From contig NZ_JQNL01000001.1 of assembly GCF_000745235.1 (NCBI RefSeq), positions 4,520,001 to 4,584,000 on the forward strand: DNA of 64,000 nt, in the 5' to 3' direction. A model generated the notes under the pieces. It ran no database searches. It had not been told where the DNA came from and worked only from the letters and a program-made list of their open reading frames with translations. Positions within the stretch are counted from its first letter, which is position 1. Each line of letters begins with the position of its first letter. Shown piece after piece: positions 17,473 to 26,383 of this stretch. The translations under genes were made by a program, and so were the position numbers. Origin of the DNA: Luteibacter mycovicinus. GTDB taxonomy: Bacteria > Pseudomonadota > Gammaproteobacteria > Xanthomonadales > Rhodanobacteraceae.

Positions 17473-18978
17473 CTAGCCGGTCAGCTTGCCGATCAGCTCC
17501 AGCGCATTGGGTACCGGCTTGCCGTTGGCGAAACAGGCCTTGACCAGCGCATTGACCTGGGCAAGCGAGGGCCGGTGCTCCCGGAAGCGCGCGAGCATAC
17601 CCGTGTCGGCACGCGCGGTGCGGAGCTGGCTGGCCGACGCCGTGACATCCCTGTCCGCAAAGACGGCATTGTCGCCGAGCTTCGTCTGCGTGGCTTTGCT
17701 CATGTCGATGCCCGGGGCTTGCGGCGACACCACGATGTTGTCATGGATCGCCGTGTCGTCGGGCACCCCTTTCCAGCTGGTCGCCTTGAAGACGGTGACT
17801 TCGGCGCCGGCGATCGGCTTTTCGGGAATGATGATGATGTTGTTGTAGATCTGGCTGCCCGCCACGGGGCCCGAGATCCTCAGTGACGCGCTGTCGGTCT
17901 TGCGCAGGGCATCGTTGATGCTGACGTTGAAACGCACGATCGTACCGGTGTTGCCGACGTCGGACGCGTTGCGGCCATCGTTGCAGACCAGCGCCATGCC
18001 ACCGATATTGTCGTGGCTGTAGTTGTACTGGATCACCGTGCCACGGCAGTTGAAGTCCGCGTCGTACGCCTGGCCGTCGGCATACGCCTTATGGTCGCTG
18101 ACTTCGTTGTACTGGATCAGCGTGTTGTCGCTGTCGAACGGCCAGATGCCCGCGGCCGCTTCACCACGGGGAAGGGCGCCACACCGACTCACCGTGTTGC
18201 GCTCTACCAGCGCGCCGTCGCAGCCTTTCACCAGAATGCAGTCGCCGGGGACGCCGCTGATGCGATTACCGCGCACCACCACACCCGTGGCCAGCCCGGC
18301 CTTGCGGCTGCCGGCGCCGAGGAACAGGATGCCGTCCCGTGCAGTGCGCTCGATCGTGTTGTCGGTGATGGACAGGTCCTGGTAGCGCGTGGGCTTGTCT
18401 TTCGTCTTTGCCTGGACGAGGATCGCGCTGCCACCGCCGTCCTTCTTGACCGGCGTGCCGTTCACATCGTGGATGTGCAGACCTTGCAGGACGATGCCGT
18501 GGGCGATGCCGAAGTCCTCGTGATAGAGGTGCACCGCCGTGCGCCGCGGTGCCATCTGCGGTCCCTTGTTCGAAATCTCCAGATTGCGCACTGTCCAGTA
18601 CTCGACGTTCTGGAGGCGCAAGGTCGACGGGGCGCCACCGTCCGCATGCAGATGCGGCAGCGCTCCCTCGCCATAGGCATCGACGACCACGGGCGCGTTC
18701 GCACTACCGGAGCCCTTCGGCAGAAACGCTCCCGGGTAGTCACTCCCACGCCTGAACAGGATGCGGTCGCCCGGCCCGAAGCGGGTTTTGTTCAGTCGGT
18801 CGAGGCTACGCCAGGCCCGCGTGGCGCTGCTCCCGTCGTGTCCGTCGTTACCCCCGCCGCCATCCACGTAGTACGTCTTACCGGTGCCCGCGCCGGCGGC
18901 GCGAAGCGAGGTCAGGGGCAGAACGGCGATCGCGCCTGCGGCCCATACGGACTGACGAAGAAAACTGCGACGGTGCAT
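17473..18978 (-). CDS. Tat-exported right-handed parallel beta-helix protein
   Basis: 501 residues. The N-terminus has a twin-arginine signal (HRRSFLRQS followed by a hydrophobic segment to LRAAGAG). The mature part opens with YYVDGGGGNDGHDGSS and continues with repeated N-x-I/V turns (RNLEISNK, ITDNTIER, VRGNRISG, IQYNEVSD, IQYNYSHDN). This is the pectate-lyase-like beta-helix fold. It is the last gene of the minus-strand EPS operon, 16 nt after a glycosyltransferase, so it may cleave or modify the polymer in the periplasm. Catalytic residues could not be assigned. Confidence 0.8.
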   Translation of the reverse strand: MHRRSFLRQSVWAAGAIAVLPLTSLRAAGAGTGKTYYVDGGGGNDGHDGSSATRAWRSLDRLNKTRFGPGDRILFRRGSDYPGAFLPKGSGSANAPVVVDAYGEGALPHLHADGGAPSTLRLQNVEYWTVRNLEISNKGPQMAPRRTAVHLYHEDFGIAHGIVLQGLHIHDVNGTPVKKDGGGSAILVQAKTKDKPTRYQDLSITDNTIERTARDGILFLGAGSRKAGLATGVVVRGNRISGVPGDCILVKGCDGALVERNTVSRCGALPRGEAAAGIWPFDSDNTLIQYNEVSDHKAYADGQAYDADFNCRGTVIQYNYSHDNIGGMALVCNDGRNASDVGNTGTIVRFNVSINDALRKTDSASLRISGPVAGSQIYNNIIIIPEKPIAGAEVTVFKATSWKGVPDDTAIHDNIVVSPQAPGIDMSKATQTKLGDNAVFADRDVTASASQLRTARADTGMLARFREHRPSLAQVNALVKACFANGKPVPNALELIGKLTG

Positions 18979-18994
18979 GGTGACGTCTCCGGTA

Positions 18995-19816
18995 TCAGCG
19001 GCGCTCGCTCAGCGAGTAGCGGTACACGCCGCCGTGCTTTTTCAGCATGTAGGCGAAGCCGGCGAGGTGCTTGATGGTGAGGCGGGAGAACTTACGTGTT
19101 CGACGCTTGTAGTCGTGCACGACGGAGATCTTCCGGCTGTAGTAGTTGCGCAGGCCCAGCTTGCGGGTGCGCACGCAGAACTCTGCGTCTTCCGGACCGA
19201 AGAAGATCCGGTCGTCATAACCCATCAGCAAGGCGGCGACCTTCTTGGTGAACGTCTGGTTGGCGCCGAGGACGTAGTCGACTTCGAGCGGATCGTTGCT
19301 GTCGTCGAAGGTGGTGTCCACCATCAGGTGGCGGTCCAGTTCGCGCTGCACGAAGCCGAGCTTACGGGTGGCCGCGATACGCGCCGCGATGGGCTGATAG
19401 AAACGCGGGAAGCGGCGGGTGGAGTCCTGCCGGGTGCGGTCCACATTCAGCAGTTCGAAACCGACCACGCCCGCATCGGGGTGCGACTGGAAGAATTCGT
19501 CGACGATGGTGCCCGGATCGCTGGTCAGGAAGATCGTGTCGTTATCCAGCGTCATGCAGTACTTGCCGCGCGCGAGGAACAGGCCCCGGTTACGTGCGGG
19601 GCCGACGCCGTAATTGCTGTCGAGCGGAAAATAACGGATCTGGGGCAGCGTGGCCACGAATTCGGCGCTGCCATCGCGTGAGCCGTTGTCCACGACGATC
19701 ACTTCGTCGCGGCTGAAATCCACCTTGTCCATCAGGGAGTGGAGGCAGCGCTCCAGGTTCCCGAGTTCGTTCCAGGTGATGATGATGATCGACAGGCGCA
19801 CATCGGCCTCGCTCAT
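18995..19816 (-). CDS. Glycosyltransferase family 2
   Basis: 273 residues. GT-A fold with the nucleotide-binding start SIIIITWNELGNLERCLHSL, the VVDNGSRDGS segment, and TLDNDT as the DxD metal-binding motif. The C-terminal part (FFGPEDAEFCVRTRKLG) matches rhamnosyltransferase-like GT2 enzymes. Its ATG overlaps the stop of the upstream acyltransferase (19813-19816). It probably adds one sugar of the lipid-linked repeat; the sugar cannot be told from sequence. Confidence 0.9.
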   Translation of the reverse strand: MSEADVRLSIIIITWNELGNLERCLHSLMDKVDFSRDEVIVVDNGSRDGSAEFVATLPQIRYFPLDSNYGVGPARNRGLFLARGKYCMTLDNDTIFLTSDPGTIVDEFFQSHPDAGVVGFELLNVDRTRQDSTRRFPRFYQPIAARIAATRKLGFVQRELDRHLMVDTTFDDSNDPLEVDYVLGANQTFTKKVAALLMGYDDRIFFGPEDAEFCVRTRKLGLRNYYSRKISVVHDYKRRTRKFSRLTIKHLAGFAYMLKKHGGVYRYSLSERR

Positions 19817-20295
19817 GACGGTGCTCCAACGTTGGGCGGGGTGAAGGACGATGGGGTGATGACCGCGTTGGCCTTCACCACGTAGTTATCGGGGATGGCC
19901 ACGGGCCCAAAGATGCAGGCCCCCGTGCCGATGGTCACGTTGTTGCCGATGGTGGGCGTACCGTCGCCGGGGAAACGGTTGCCAAGGCATACGCGCGCGT
20001 AGATCGTGCAGTTGGACCCGATGGTGCTCTTGCCGTTGATGATGATGCCGAAGGCGTGGTAGATCACCAGCCCCGGACCGATCGTCGCGGTGGTCGGCAC
20101 ATAGCACTTGAACATGAATTCCGCGATCTTCTCGAAGACGCGGAACGGCGTGTGCAACACCGTGCCCCGGGTGCCGGAGATCAGGCGATAGGTCAGGATC
20201 ACCCAGAACGACTGGTCGAGCATCCACCAGACCAGGCCACGGTAGCCGGGCAGCGACTTCAGGCGGCGTACGTCGGCGCGAAAATCATCAAGCAT
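19813..20295 (-). CDS. Hexapeptide-repeat acyltransferase (serine acetyltransferase-like)
   Basis: 160 residues. The N-terminal helix region is followed by left-handed beta-helix hexads (GPGLVIYHAFGIIINGKSTIG and PTIGNNVTIGTGACIFGP). This resembles CysE-type acetyltransferases found in EPS clusters rather than the housekeeping CysE, which is longer. It likely acetylates a sugar or glycan intermediate. It overlaps the Wzy-like gene stop by 8 nt and the next GT2 start by 4 nt, so it is firmly inside the operon. Confidence 0.86.
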   Translation of the reverse strand: MLDDFRADVRRLKSLPGYRGLVWWMLDQSFWVILTYRLISGTRGTVLHTPFRVFEKIAEFMFKCYVPTTATIGPGLVIYHAFGIIINGKSTIGSNCTIYARVCLGNRFPGDGTPTIGNNVTIGTGACIFGPVAIPDNYVVKANAVITPSSFTPPNVGAPS

Positions 20296-21520
20296 GGTTC
20301 GGATCCGGAGCGGGCAGGGTGTCGCGATGCTTCAGTACGTTGGCGCGGATCTTCATCCGCTCCTTCGCTTCCTCACGCAGGCGAATCTTGCGCAGGTCGT
20401 GGCGGGCGTAGAACATGCCGACGAAAAACCAGAAGTAGGCCTCGTAACCGCTGAACTCGATGAAGGCCAGCATCAGGTAGCAAAGCAGGAAGAACTTGAT
20501 GTTGCGCTGCTGGCCCTCCGTACGCGTGAACAGGATCTGTGCCGCCATCAGCAGGAAGAGCAGCAACGACTGCACGCCGCCTTCCAGAAGGAACTGGAGA
20601 TAGATATTGTGGACGTTGTTTTCGACGAAGGTGAGGCCGGACAGCTGCTCCATCACCGGCACGCCGTTGCCGACGCCGTAACCCAGAATGTTCTGGTGCA
20701 GGGCGGTGCCCGCAGTGGTCCACAGCGCCAGGCGGCCGACGTTCTTGTGCGCGAGCTGGGTCTCGGCGTTGAGGTTGAAGCGGTCCAGCACGGGGATGTC
20801 GATCACCGACGACAGCACCAGGCCGACGAGCAGCACGCCCATCGCGATGCCGAAGAAGTTGAAGAAGTAATAGTGGCGGGATTTGCGTGCACGCCAGCAG
20901 GCGATGCCGATCGACACGGCGGCACCCACCAGCCCCGCTCGCGACAGCATCATGCCGCTGGTCAGCAGCGCGATGCCCGCCGCGATCGGATAAACACGGG
21001 TGCCAAGCAACAGAATGGAAAGCAGGGCAAGCAGGCTTGCCTCGATGTTGCGGCCACCGGTCGACATGTACAGGATGCTCGACGCGCCCTCGGTACGCGC
21101 ATAGACCGCGCCCAGGCTGCCGGCGTAGACCAGATCGCGAAGGATGACGAAGGTCAGGCAGCAGCCCAGCATCCAGATAAAGATCTTGCGCAGCTCGATA
21201 TCGTGCAGCTTGCGCCCGAAGACCACGCCGAGGAAATACGACGCCGCCACGAACAGGATCAGCGTGGAACGGACGCCGCCGCCATAGGTCGCGGAGGCGG
21301 CGATAGCCGTCGCCGTCATCGTGGCGATAAACGCCGTGGCCGGGTTGAGCTTGAGGTAGCGTGCCGCCGGGATGTACAGCACGGGCATGAGCAGCAACAG
21401 GAGGTGGTAGACGTTGACGTGCGATTTGCTGGTGGTGCTGTGCCCCAGCGGAATCTGCACGAACAGCATCGCCAGCAATACGATGGCGGCGCCGCGCGTC
21501 TTGTTGATCGCCAATGCCAT
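20288..21520 (-). CDS. O-antigen ligase/polymerase-like membrane protein (probable Wzy)
   Basis: 410 residues with about ten to twelve hydrophobic segments. A large periplasmic loop near residues 250-320 contains NVGRLALWTTAGTALHQNILGYGVG and NNVHNIYLQFLLEGG, the Wzy_C/O-antigen ligase signature (GxG and H-N-x-Y-L). Within an operon holding Wzx and Wzc homologues it is the best candidate for the polymerase that joins repeat units in the periplasm. Confidence 0.86.
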   Translation of the reverse strand: MALAINKTRGAAIVLLAMLFVQIPLGHSTTSKSHVNVYHLLLLLMPVLYIPAARYLKLNPATAFIATMTATAIAASATYGGGVRSTLILFVAASYFLGVVFGRKLHDIELRKIFIWMLGCCLTFVILRDLVYAGSLGAVYARTEGASSILYMSTGGRNIEASLLALLSILLLGTRVYPIAAGIALLTSGMMLSRAGLVGAAVSIGIACWRARKSRHYYFFNFFGIAMGVLLVGLVLSSVIDIPVLDRFNLNAETQLAHKNVGRLALWTTAGTALHQNILGYGVGNGVPVMEQLSGLTFVENNVHNIYLQFLLEGGVQSLLLFLLMAAQILFTRTEGQQRNIKFFLLCYLMLAFIEFSGYEAYFWFFVGMFYARHDLRKIRLREEAKERMKIRANVLKHRDTLPAPDPNHA

Positions 21521-21525
21521 GCCGG

Positions 21526-22443
21526 TCAGCCGATCGCCACGCCGAAGAACTTGTGCAGCAACACTTTCAGCGTCGACTTGTAGCCGCCGACGGAGATGTT
21601 CCGGGCGATGTCGCCCAAGGGCGGTCGCTGCTTGTTCATGACGTACTGGATGTTCCGGTGGTTACGCCGTTGATCGGCGCTCATCAGCCGGGTGTGCTTG
21701 GCGATGAAACGCTCGCTGCCCTCGGCGCGCTTGGTCGAGTTGCGAATTCGGGCGCGCGACCTGTCATCGTCGACGAACGACAGCAGCTGACGTGTGCGCA
21801 GCGCGGGACCGAAACGCTCGGCCAGGCGGATCCACATGTCGTAGTCCTGCCATGAGGGCATCGCTTCGTCGAAACCGCCGAGTTCGCGCATGCGCGACAA
21901 CTCGGTCAGAACCTGGTTGCCGGCGAGATTGGCGTAGAGCAGGGCGGACAGCGTGATCGGCTCGACCTTACCCAGTTCCGCCTGGCTGTACTGACGATCG
22001 CGCAGCGCCGCGATCTGGGCGTCGCTCTGGAAATAGCGGAACCGGCTGCAGACGAACGACACCTTGTTGCGCCGGTACAGGTCGACCAGGCATTCGATCC
22101 GCTGCGGATGAAACAGGTCGTCGTCGTCCAGTCCGGTGACATAGGTGCCGGAAGCCTGCTCCATGCACCGGTTACGCGCGCGGCAGGCGCCCTGCGGCGT
22201 CTCGTTGCGAAGATAGGTGAACTTGCCGGGGTAGCGCTGAATGTAGTCGGCGACGACCTCGGCCGTATCGTCGGTTGAGGCCTCGTCACAAATCAGAATC
22301 TCGATCTCGGGGTAGCTCTGGGCCAGCACCGAGTCGACGGCCCGGCGAAGCAGCGCCGAACGATTGCGGGTAGGAATGTAAACGCTCACCAGCGCCATGG
22401 CGTCATCGCTCCTCGTCTGCATTGCATCGGTCGTCGTACTCAT
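21526..22443 (-). CDS. Glycosyltransferase family 2
   Basis: 305 residues. GT-A catalytic domain with VSVYIPTRNRSALLRRAVDS, CDEASTDDT and a DDDD stretch (GLDDDDLFHP) as the metal-binding motif. Its start overlaps the Wzx stop by 4 nt (22440-22443). The first ~16 residues before the catalytic strand are variable, and an internal Met (MALVSVYIP) would also serve. It probably extends the lipid-linked oligosaccharide in the cytoplasm. Confidence 0.9.
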   Translation of the reverse strand: MSTTTDAMQTRSDDAMALVSVYIPTRNRSALLRRAVDSVLAQSYPEIEILICDEASTDDTAEVVADYIQRYPGKFTYLRNETPQGACRARNRCMEQASGTYVTGLDDDDLFHPQRIECLVDLYRRNKVSFVCSRFRYFQSDAQIAALRDRQYSQAELGKVEPITLSALLYANLAGNQVLTELSRMRELGGFDEAMPSWQDYDMWIRLAERFGPALRTRQLLSFVDDDRSRARIRNSTKRAEGSERFIAKHTRLMSADQRRNHRNIQYVMNKQRPPLGDIARNISVGGYKSTLKVLLHKFFGVAIG

Positions 22444-23864
22444 GCGCTCACCGCCTGGATCTGTTTGTCCAGCAAGGTGTGCCGGCTACGCCAGATCACC
22501 CACACCAGCGGCGGCGTGGCGATGGCGAAGCGCACCGCGCTGGCCATCCAGCCATCGCCCGGGTAAACCAAGACCGCCAGCATGAGAAACGCATAGGGTA
22601 CGAAGCTCTCGATCGTCCACGCGTTGAAGAACTCGCGTGCGGTGATCCGGATCAGTTTCGACGAGAAGAAGTAATACGAAAACACGGTGGCCAGGATCTG
22701 GCTGATGGCCAGCGCCACCGCCATGATTTCCAGCGACCGGGACGCCGCGCCGGCGAGGCTCACCGCCAGCGTGATGCCGCAGATCTTCAGGTTCCAGCCG
22801 AACTCGATGTCCGACCGGCCCTGGCTCTGGCTCAGGGCGCCGATCAGGGAGCCCAGCGGGCGCAGCATGCCGAACAGCAGCATCAGCGGAATGAGCTGGG
22901 CCACGCCGTCGTAGCGATGGCCGTACAGGATCGACACCGCCGGTGGCGCGAACACGGCAAGCATGATGAAGACCACCGCGCTGAAGATCGCCACACCGCG
23001 CAGGCCGACGAGGTAGATGCGACGCAGCGCTTCGGGATCGTGCTGCAGGGTCGCCAGTCGCGGCAACGCCAGACGGCCCGCCACCGGCATGATCAGCTTG
23101 GTCGGCTGCAGGACCAGTTCCTTTGCAAGCGAATACACGCCGAGCGACGCCAGGCCGAGAAACTTGCCCAGGATGATCTGGTCGGCCTGACTGCGCAGCT
23201 GGTTGATCACCTGCGACCCGAGCTGGAAGGCGCCATAGCGGAACGCCTCCCGCATGATGCCCCGGTCGAACCCGCGACCCGGGTGCCAGTCAGGCTCCGA
23301 CACGGCCAGGAAGCAGCCCAGCCGGACGAGGCTGTTGACGATCATGGCGTACACGGCGGCTTCGATGGACGCATGGAAGACCAGCACCATGATCAGCAGG
23401 GTGGCCAGACCCGAGAGGCGTCCGATCACTTCGATGCGGGCCAGTCTCGGCAGCTGGAAGGCCTTGATCAGGCTGGCCTGATACTGCGCGGCCACCCCCA
23501 GCAGCACGAAGTTGATCGTCGACAGACGCATCAGCTGGCCGAGGACCTCGGACTGATAGAAGTACGCCACGGCGTAGGACACGAAGAAGAGCACGGCGGC
23601 CGAGACGAGACCGAGACCCACGCTGATCATGAAAAGCGAGGTGCGCTCTTCACGGTTGATGTTCTGGCGGTGGATGAGGTAGCTGCTCAGGCCCATGTCC
23701 TGCAGCAACGTGGCGATCGCATTGACCACGTTGACGATCGCCAGCGCACCGAGCATGCGTGCGTCGACGTGATGAGCCAGCACCGCGATCTGCAACAGCT
23801 GGCTGGCTGCGCTGATGACGGTCGACCCGGCGGTCCAGATGGCGTCGCGTTTGGCGGAGGCCAT
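22440..23864 (-). CDS. Polysaccharide flippase (Wzx, MOP superfamily)
   Basis: 474 residues with about twelve to fourteen transmembrane segments. The N-terminal block (AIWTAGSTVISAASQLLQIAV with DMGLSSYLI) and the central KELVLQPTKLIMPVAGRLALP match colanic-acid-type exporters of the MOP family. It would flip the undecaprenyl-linked repeat unit to the periplasm for polymerisation by the Wzy-like protein in the same operon. Confidence 0.9.
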   Translation of the reverse strand: MASAKRDAIWTAGSTVISAASQLLQIAVLAHHVDARMLGALAIVNVVNAIATLLQDMGLSSYLIHRQNINREERTSLFMISVGLGLVSAAVLFFVSYAVAYFYQSEVLGQLMRLSTINFVLLGVAAQYQASLIKAFQLPRLARIEVIGRLSGLATLLIMVLVFHASIEAAVYAMIVNSLVRLGCFLAVSEPDWHPGRGFDRGIMREAFRYGAFQLGSQVINQLRSQADQIILGKFLGLASLGVYSLAKELVLQPTKLIMPVAGRLALPRLATLQHDPEALRRIYLVGLRGVAIFSAVVFIMLAVFAPPAVSILYGHRYDGVAQLIPLMLLFGMLRPLGSLIGALSQSQGRSDIEFGWNLKICGITLAVSLAGAASRSLEIMAVALAISQILATVFSYYFFSSKLIRITAREFFNAWTIESFVPYAFLMLAVLVYPGDGWMASAVRFAIATPPLVWVIWRSRHTLLDKQIQAVSA

Positions 23865-23866
23865 CG

Positions 23867-25108
23867 TCAGTCCTCCAGGGCCAGCTGCGCGGCGAGCTGG
23901 TCGTGCAGACGGCTCTGGTTGAACCGGGCTTCCACCGTTTCACGTGCGTGGCGTGCGATGGCCGGGAGGTCGTAGTCGCCGTTCTGAATGCGCGCCAGCT
24001 TGTCTGCCAGCGCTCCGGCGTCGCGCTCCGGAACCAGCCACCCGGAATAGCCGTCTTCGATCAGTTCGGGAATGCCGCTGTGCACCGTGGACAGACAAGG
24101 CACGCCACTGGCCATGGCTTCCATCAGCGAGACGGGGATGCCCTCCTGATCGCCGTCGGTCGCGGTGACGCTGGGCAGGGCGAAGATGTCGGCATCGCGC
24201 AAGGCGGTCTGTACGAAGCTCTTGTCGCGCCGGCCCAGGATATGGATGTGCTCGCCCATGCCTTCATCGGCGACGAAACGCTCCAGGGTCGGCTGAAGGG
24301 GGCCGTCGCCGATCACGTTCAGTTCGACGGGTACGCCGCGCCTGGCCAGTTCGGCTACGGCCTGGCACAGGTAGAGCACGCCCTTTTTCTCGACGAGACG
24401 GGCGACGCTGACCACGCGCAGCGGGCGGGTTCCGGCCGACGACACATCGCCCGGGGACACGTAACGAAAGCTCTCCAGATCCACGCCCATCCGGTGCACC
24501 TGAATCTTTTCCGGCGCGCAGCCCATCGCCTGAAGCTTGCGACTCCAGCGCGTGCTGATCGGCAACATCCGCTCGCCCTGCGCGAACAGGCGACGGTAAT
24601 CGTCGGCATGGCGGGCAAGCACGCTGTGCTGCGAAAGGTCGAAGCCGTGAAACACCGTGTGGATCGGACCCTCGATCAGACCGAGGGCGCGCAGGTTGGC
24701 TGCCAGGACGCCGGTGGGACCGAAGTGGGCGATGATCGCCTTTGCCTTCAGCGGCTCCCTGATCCGGCGCACGGCACCGGCCAGGACGAGGCTCTTCGCC
24801 GCGTGGCCATAGAGTCGTACGGAAAGCGCCTTGCGCACGCGCGCGCTCGGCAGTCCGGGAAGCACCTGACGCAAGCGGCGCAGCAGGATCTGCCAGTGCT
24901 TCGACGCGCTGGCGGAGTGATCGAAGATGAACGTCGTCCGTTCCATCAACCCCCGCGTGGCGACGATGTCACCGGGTGCGGGCTGCGGTCCCCGGCTGAT
25001 CGCCAGGATGCGCACGTCGAAGCCGCGGTCGAGCAGGCCGACGATCTGGTCGATGACGAAGGTTTCCGAATACTTGGGAAACTCCGGGAGGACGAACAGG
25101 ATCGGCAT
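23867..25108 (-). CDS. Glycosyltransferase family 4 (WcaL/AmsK-like)
   Basis: 413 residues, GT-B fold. The N-terminal ETFVIDQIVGLLDRGFDV segment and the C-terminal donor site E-x7-E (GIPVSLMEAMASGVPCLST...IPELIED) identify GT4. It resembles colanic-acid and amylovoran galactosyltransferases, but donor and linkage are not determined. It lies two nt from both the Wzx gene and the pyruvyl transferase gene. Confidence 0.92.
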   Translation of the reverse strand: MPILFVLPEFPKYSETFVIDQIVGLLDRGFDVRILAISRGPQPAPGDIVATRGLMERTTFIFDHSASASKHWQILLRRLRQVLPGLPSARVRKALSVRLYGHAAKSLVLAGAVRRIREPLKAKAIIAHFGPTGVLAANLRALGLIEGPIHTVFHGFDLSQHSVLARHADDYRRLFAQGERMLPISTRWSRKLQAMGCAPEKIQVHRMGVDLESFRYVSPGDVSSAGTRPLRVVSVARLVEKKGVLYLCQAVAELARRGVPVELNVIGDGPLQPTLERFVADEGMGEHIHILGRRDKSFVQTALRDADIFALPSVTATDGDQEGIPVSLMEAMASGVPCLSTVHSGIPELIEDGYSGWLVPERDAGALADKLARIQNGDYDLPAIARHARETVEARFNQSRLHDQLAAQLALED

Positions 25109-25110
25109 GG

Positions 25111-26343
25111 TCAGGCTCCGATCCCCAGCGTCGCCAGTACCGACTCACGGGCGAACGCCTTCTCGCGGGCGACCGCCGTGGCGACGCGTGGCCGCAAGGT
25201 CTCGTCCTGGAGCAACGCGAGCACCTTCGTGCGCAGGCTGCCGTCGAGCAGGGCTTTGACGGGAATGGCCAGGTCGTCCACACCGAGACGCTTCATGATG
25301 CCTTCGGACTTGTGCTCGTAATTGAGCGCCACGGATGGCGTACCGAAGTTCATCGACATGATCGCGCTGTGCAGCCGCGTGCCGATGGTGAGCACGCAGG
25401 TGGCGAGGCGGCGGCCGATCTCGACATCGTTGAGCTCGTTCATCTCGACATGGAAGGACTCCGGATGGCGCAGGCGCGCGCGCACCTTGAGAGCGACCAT
25501 GCGGTCGTCCTTGGGGTAGCCGTCGATGGCCGTGCAGGTGGAGTAGGCGACGACGCGGTAGCCCGCTTCGATCACGGCATCCAGCAGCTCGGCGAACGCC
25601 GTTTCGTACTCGGCCTGCGTCACGCCCAGACGCTTGTCGAACGGGGCCAGCTCACGGAAGGTCACGGCCACCGTCGGCTGCGCGGTATTGACGGGCTCGT
25701 TGACCCCCGGATTGACCAGCCACGCGGTATCCGACGTCCAGCGCACCTTGTCCTGCGGGATGCGCCCCTCGGTCATATAGCGCGCGCTGACTTCCTCACG
25801 CAGAGCGACCGCGTTGACCCGGGTCATGACGTCTTCGGAGATCTGCCGGAAGAACGGCTGCTGGAAGGGCCCGACGCTGTGGCCGATCATGTAGACCGGA
25901 CGGCCCGCCAGCAGGGCGCAGATGGACTGGTCGTACTGCGTGGGGCCATACAGGTCCACGAAGAACGAACCGCCGACCTGAATGACCAGGTCGTACCCTT
26001 TCATCCACTCGATGGTCTCGCGATGGCGCTGCGGCAGCTTTACCCAGCGTGCCCACCAGCGTCCCATGAGATGCCCGTGCAGGATGCGCGGAACAAGGCG
26101 GCGCAGCACCTTCGGCCGCAGGCCACCGAAGCGCTTTTTCGCGGCTTCGTTGTAGTAGGCATTCAACGTGTCGGGCAACAACCGACGCCCGATAAGGTAT
26201 TCGGAGCTGGTCGGGAAGCGGCTGGTCACATCGACCTTGATCCCCGGCAGCGCCTCCGCCAGACATTCCAGAAGGCCGCGCAGAATGGCGCCGTCGCCCC
26301 GGTTGCCGCACGTGTGATTTCCGACGATCAGGATGCGCGACAT
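25111..26343 (-). CDS. Polysaccharide pyruvyl transferase (WcaK family)
   Basis: 410 residues. The fold begins with ILIVGNHTCGNRGDGAIL, and the C-terminal GTRLHSAIMSMNFGTPSVALNYE carries the family's conserved RLH motif. It should transfer a pyruvate from phosphoenolpyruvate to a sugar of the repeat unit, adding a negatively charged ketal. It follows the Wzc gene after 40 nt that contain a small hairpin. Confidence 0.92.
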   Translation of the reverse strand: MSRILIVGNHTCGNRGDGAILRGLLECLAEALPGIKVDVTSRFPTSSEYLIGRRLLPDTLNAYYNEAAKKRFGGLRPKVLRRLVPRILHGHLMGRWWARWVKLPQRHRETIEWMKGYDLVIQVGGSFFVDLYGPTQYDQSICALLAGRPVYMIGHSVGPFQQPFFRQISEDVMTRVNAVALREEVSARYMTEGRIPQDKVRWTSDTAWLVNPGVNEPVNTAQPTVAVTFRELAPFDKRLGVTQAEYETAFAELLDAVIEAGYRVVAYSTCTAIDGYPKDDRMVALKVRARLRHPESFHVEMNELNDVEIGRRLATCVLTIGTRLHSAIMSMNFGTPSVALNYEHKSEGIMKRLGVDDLAIPVKALLDGSLRTKVLALLQDETLRPRVATAVAREKAFARESVLATLGIGA

Positions 26344-26362
26344 AGTGCTCTTTTCATGCTGG

Positions 26363-26380
26363 GCCCCGTGGTAGCGGGGC
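26363..26380 (-). promoter_or_regulatory. Hairpin between the Wzc-like gene and the pyruvyl transferase gene
   Basis: A 6-bp GC stem (GCCCCG/CGGGGC) with a 6-nt loop lies in the 40-nt gap. No U-run follows on the minus strand, so it is more likely an RNA-processing or attenuation element than a full terminator. Confidence 0.35.
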
Positions 26381-26383
26381 GGT

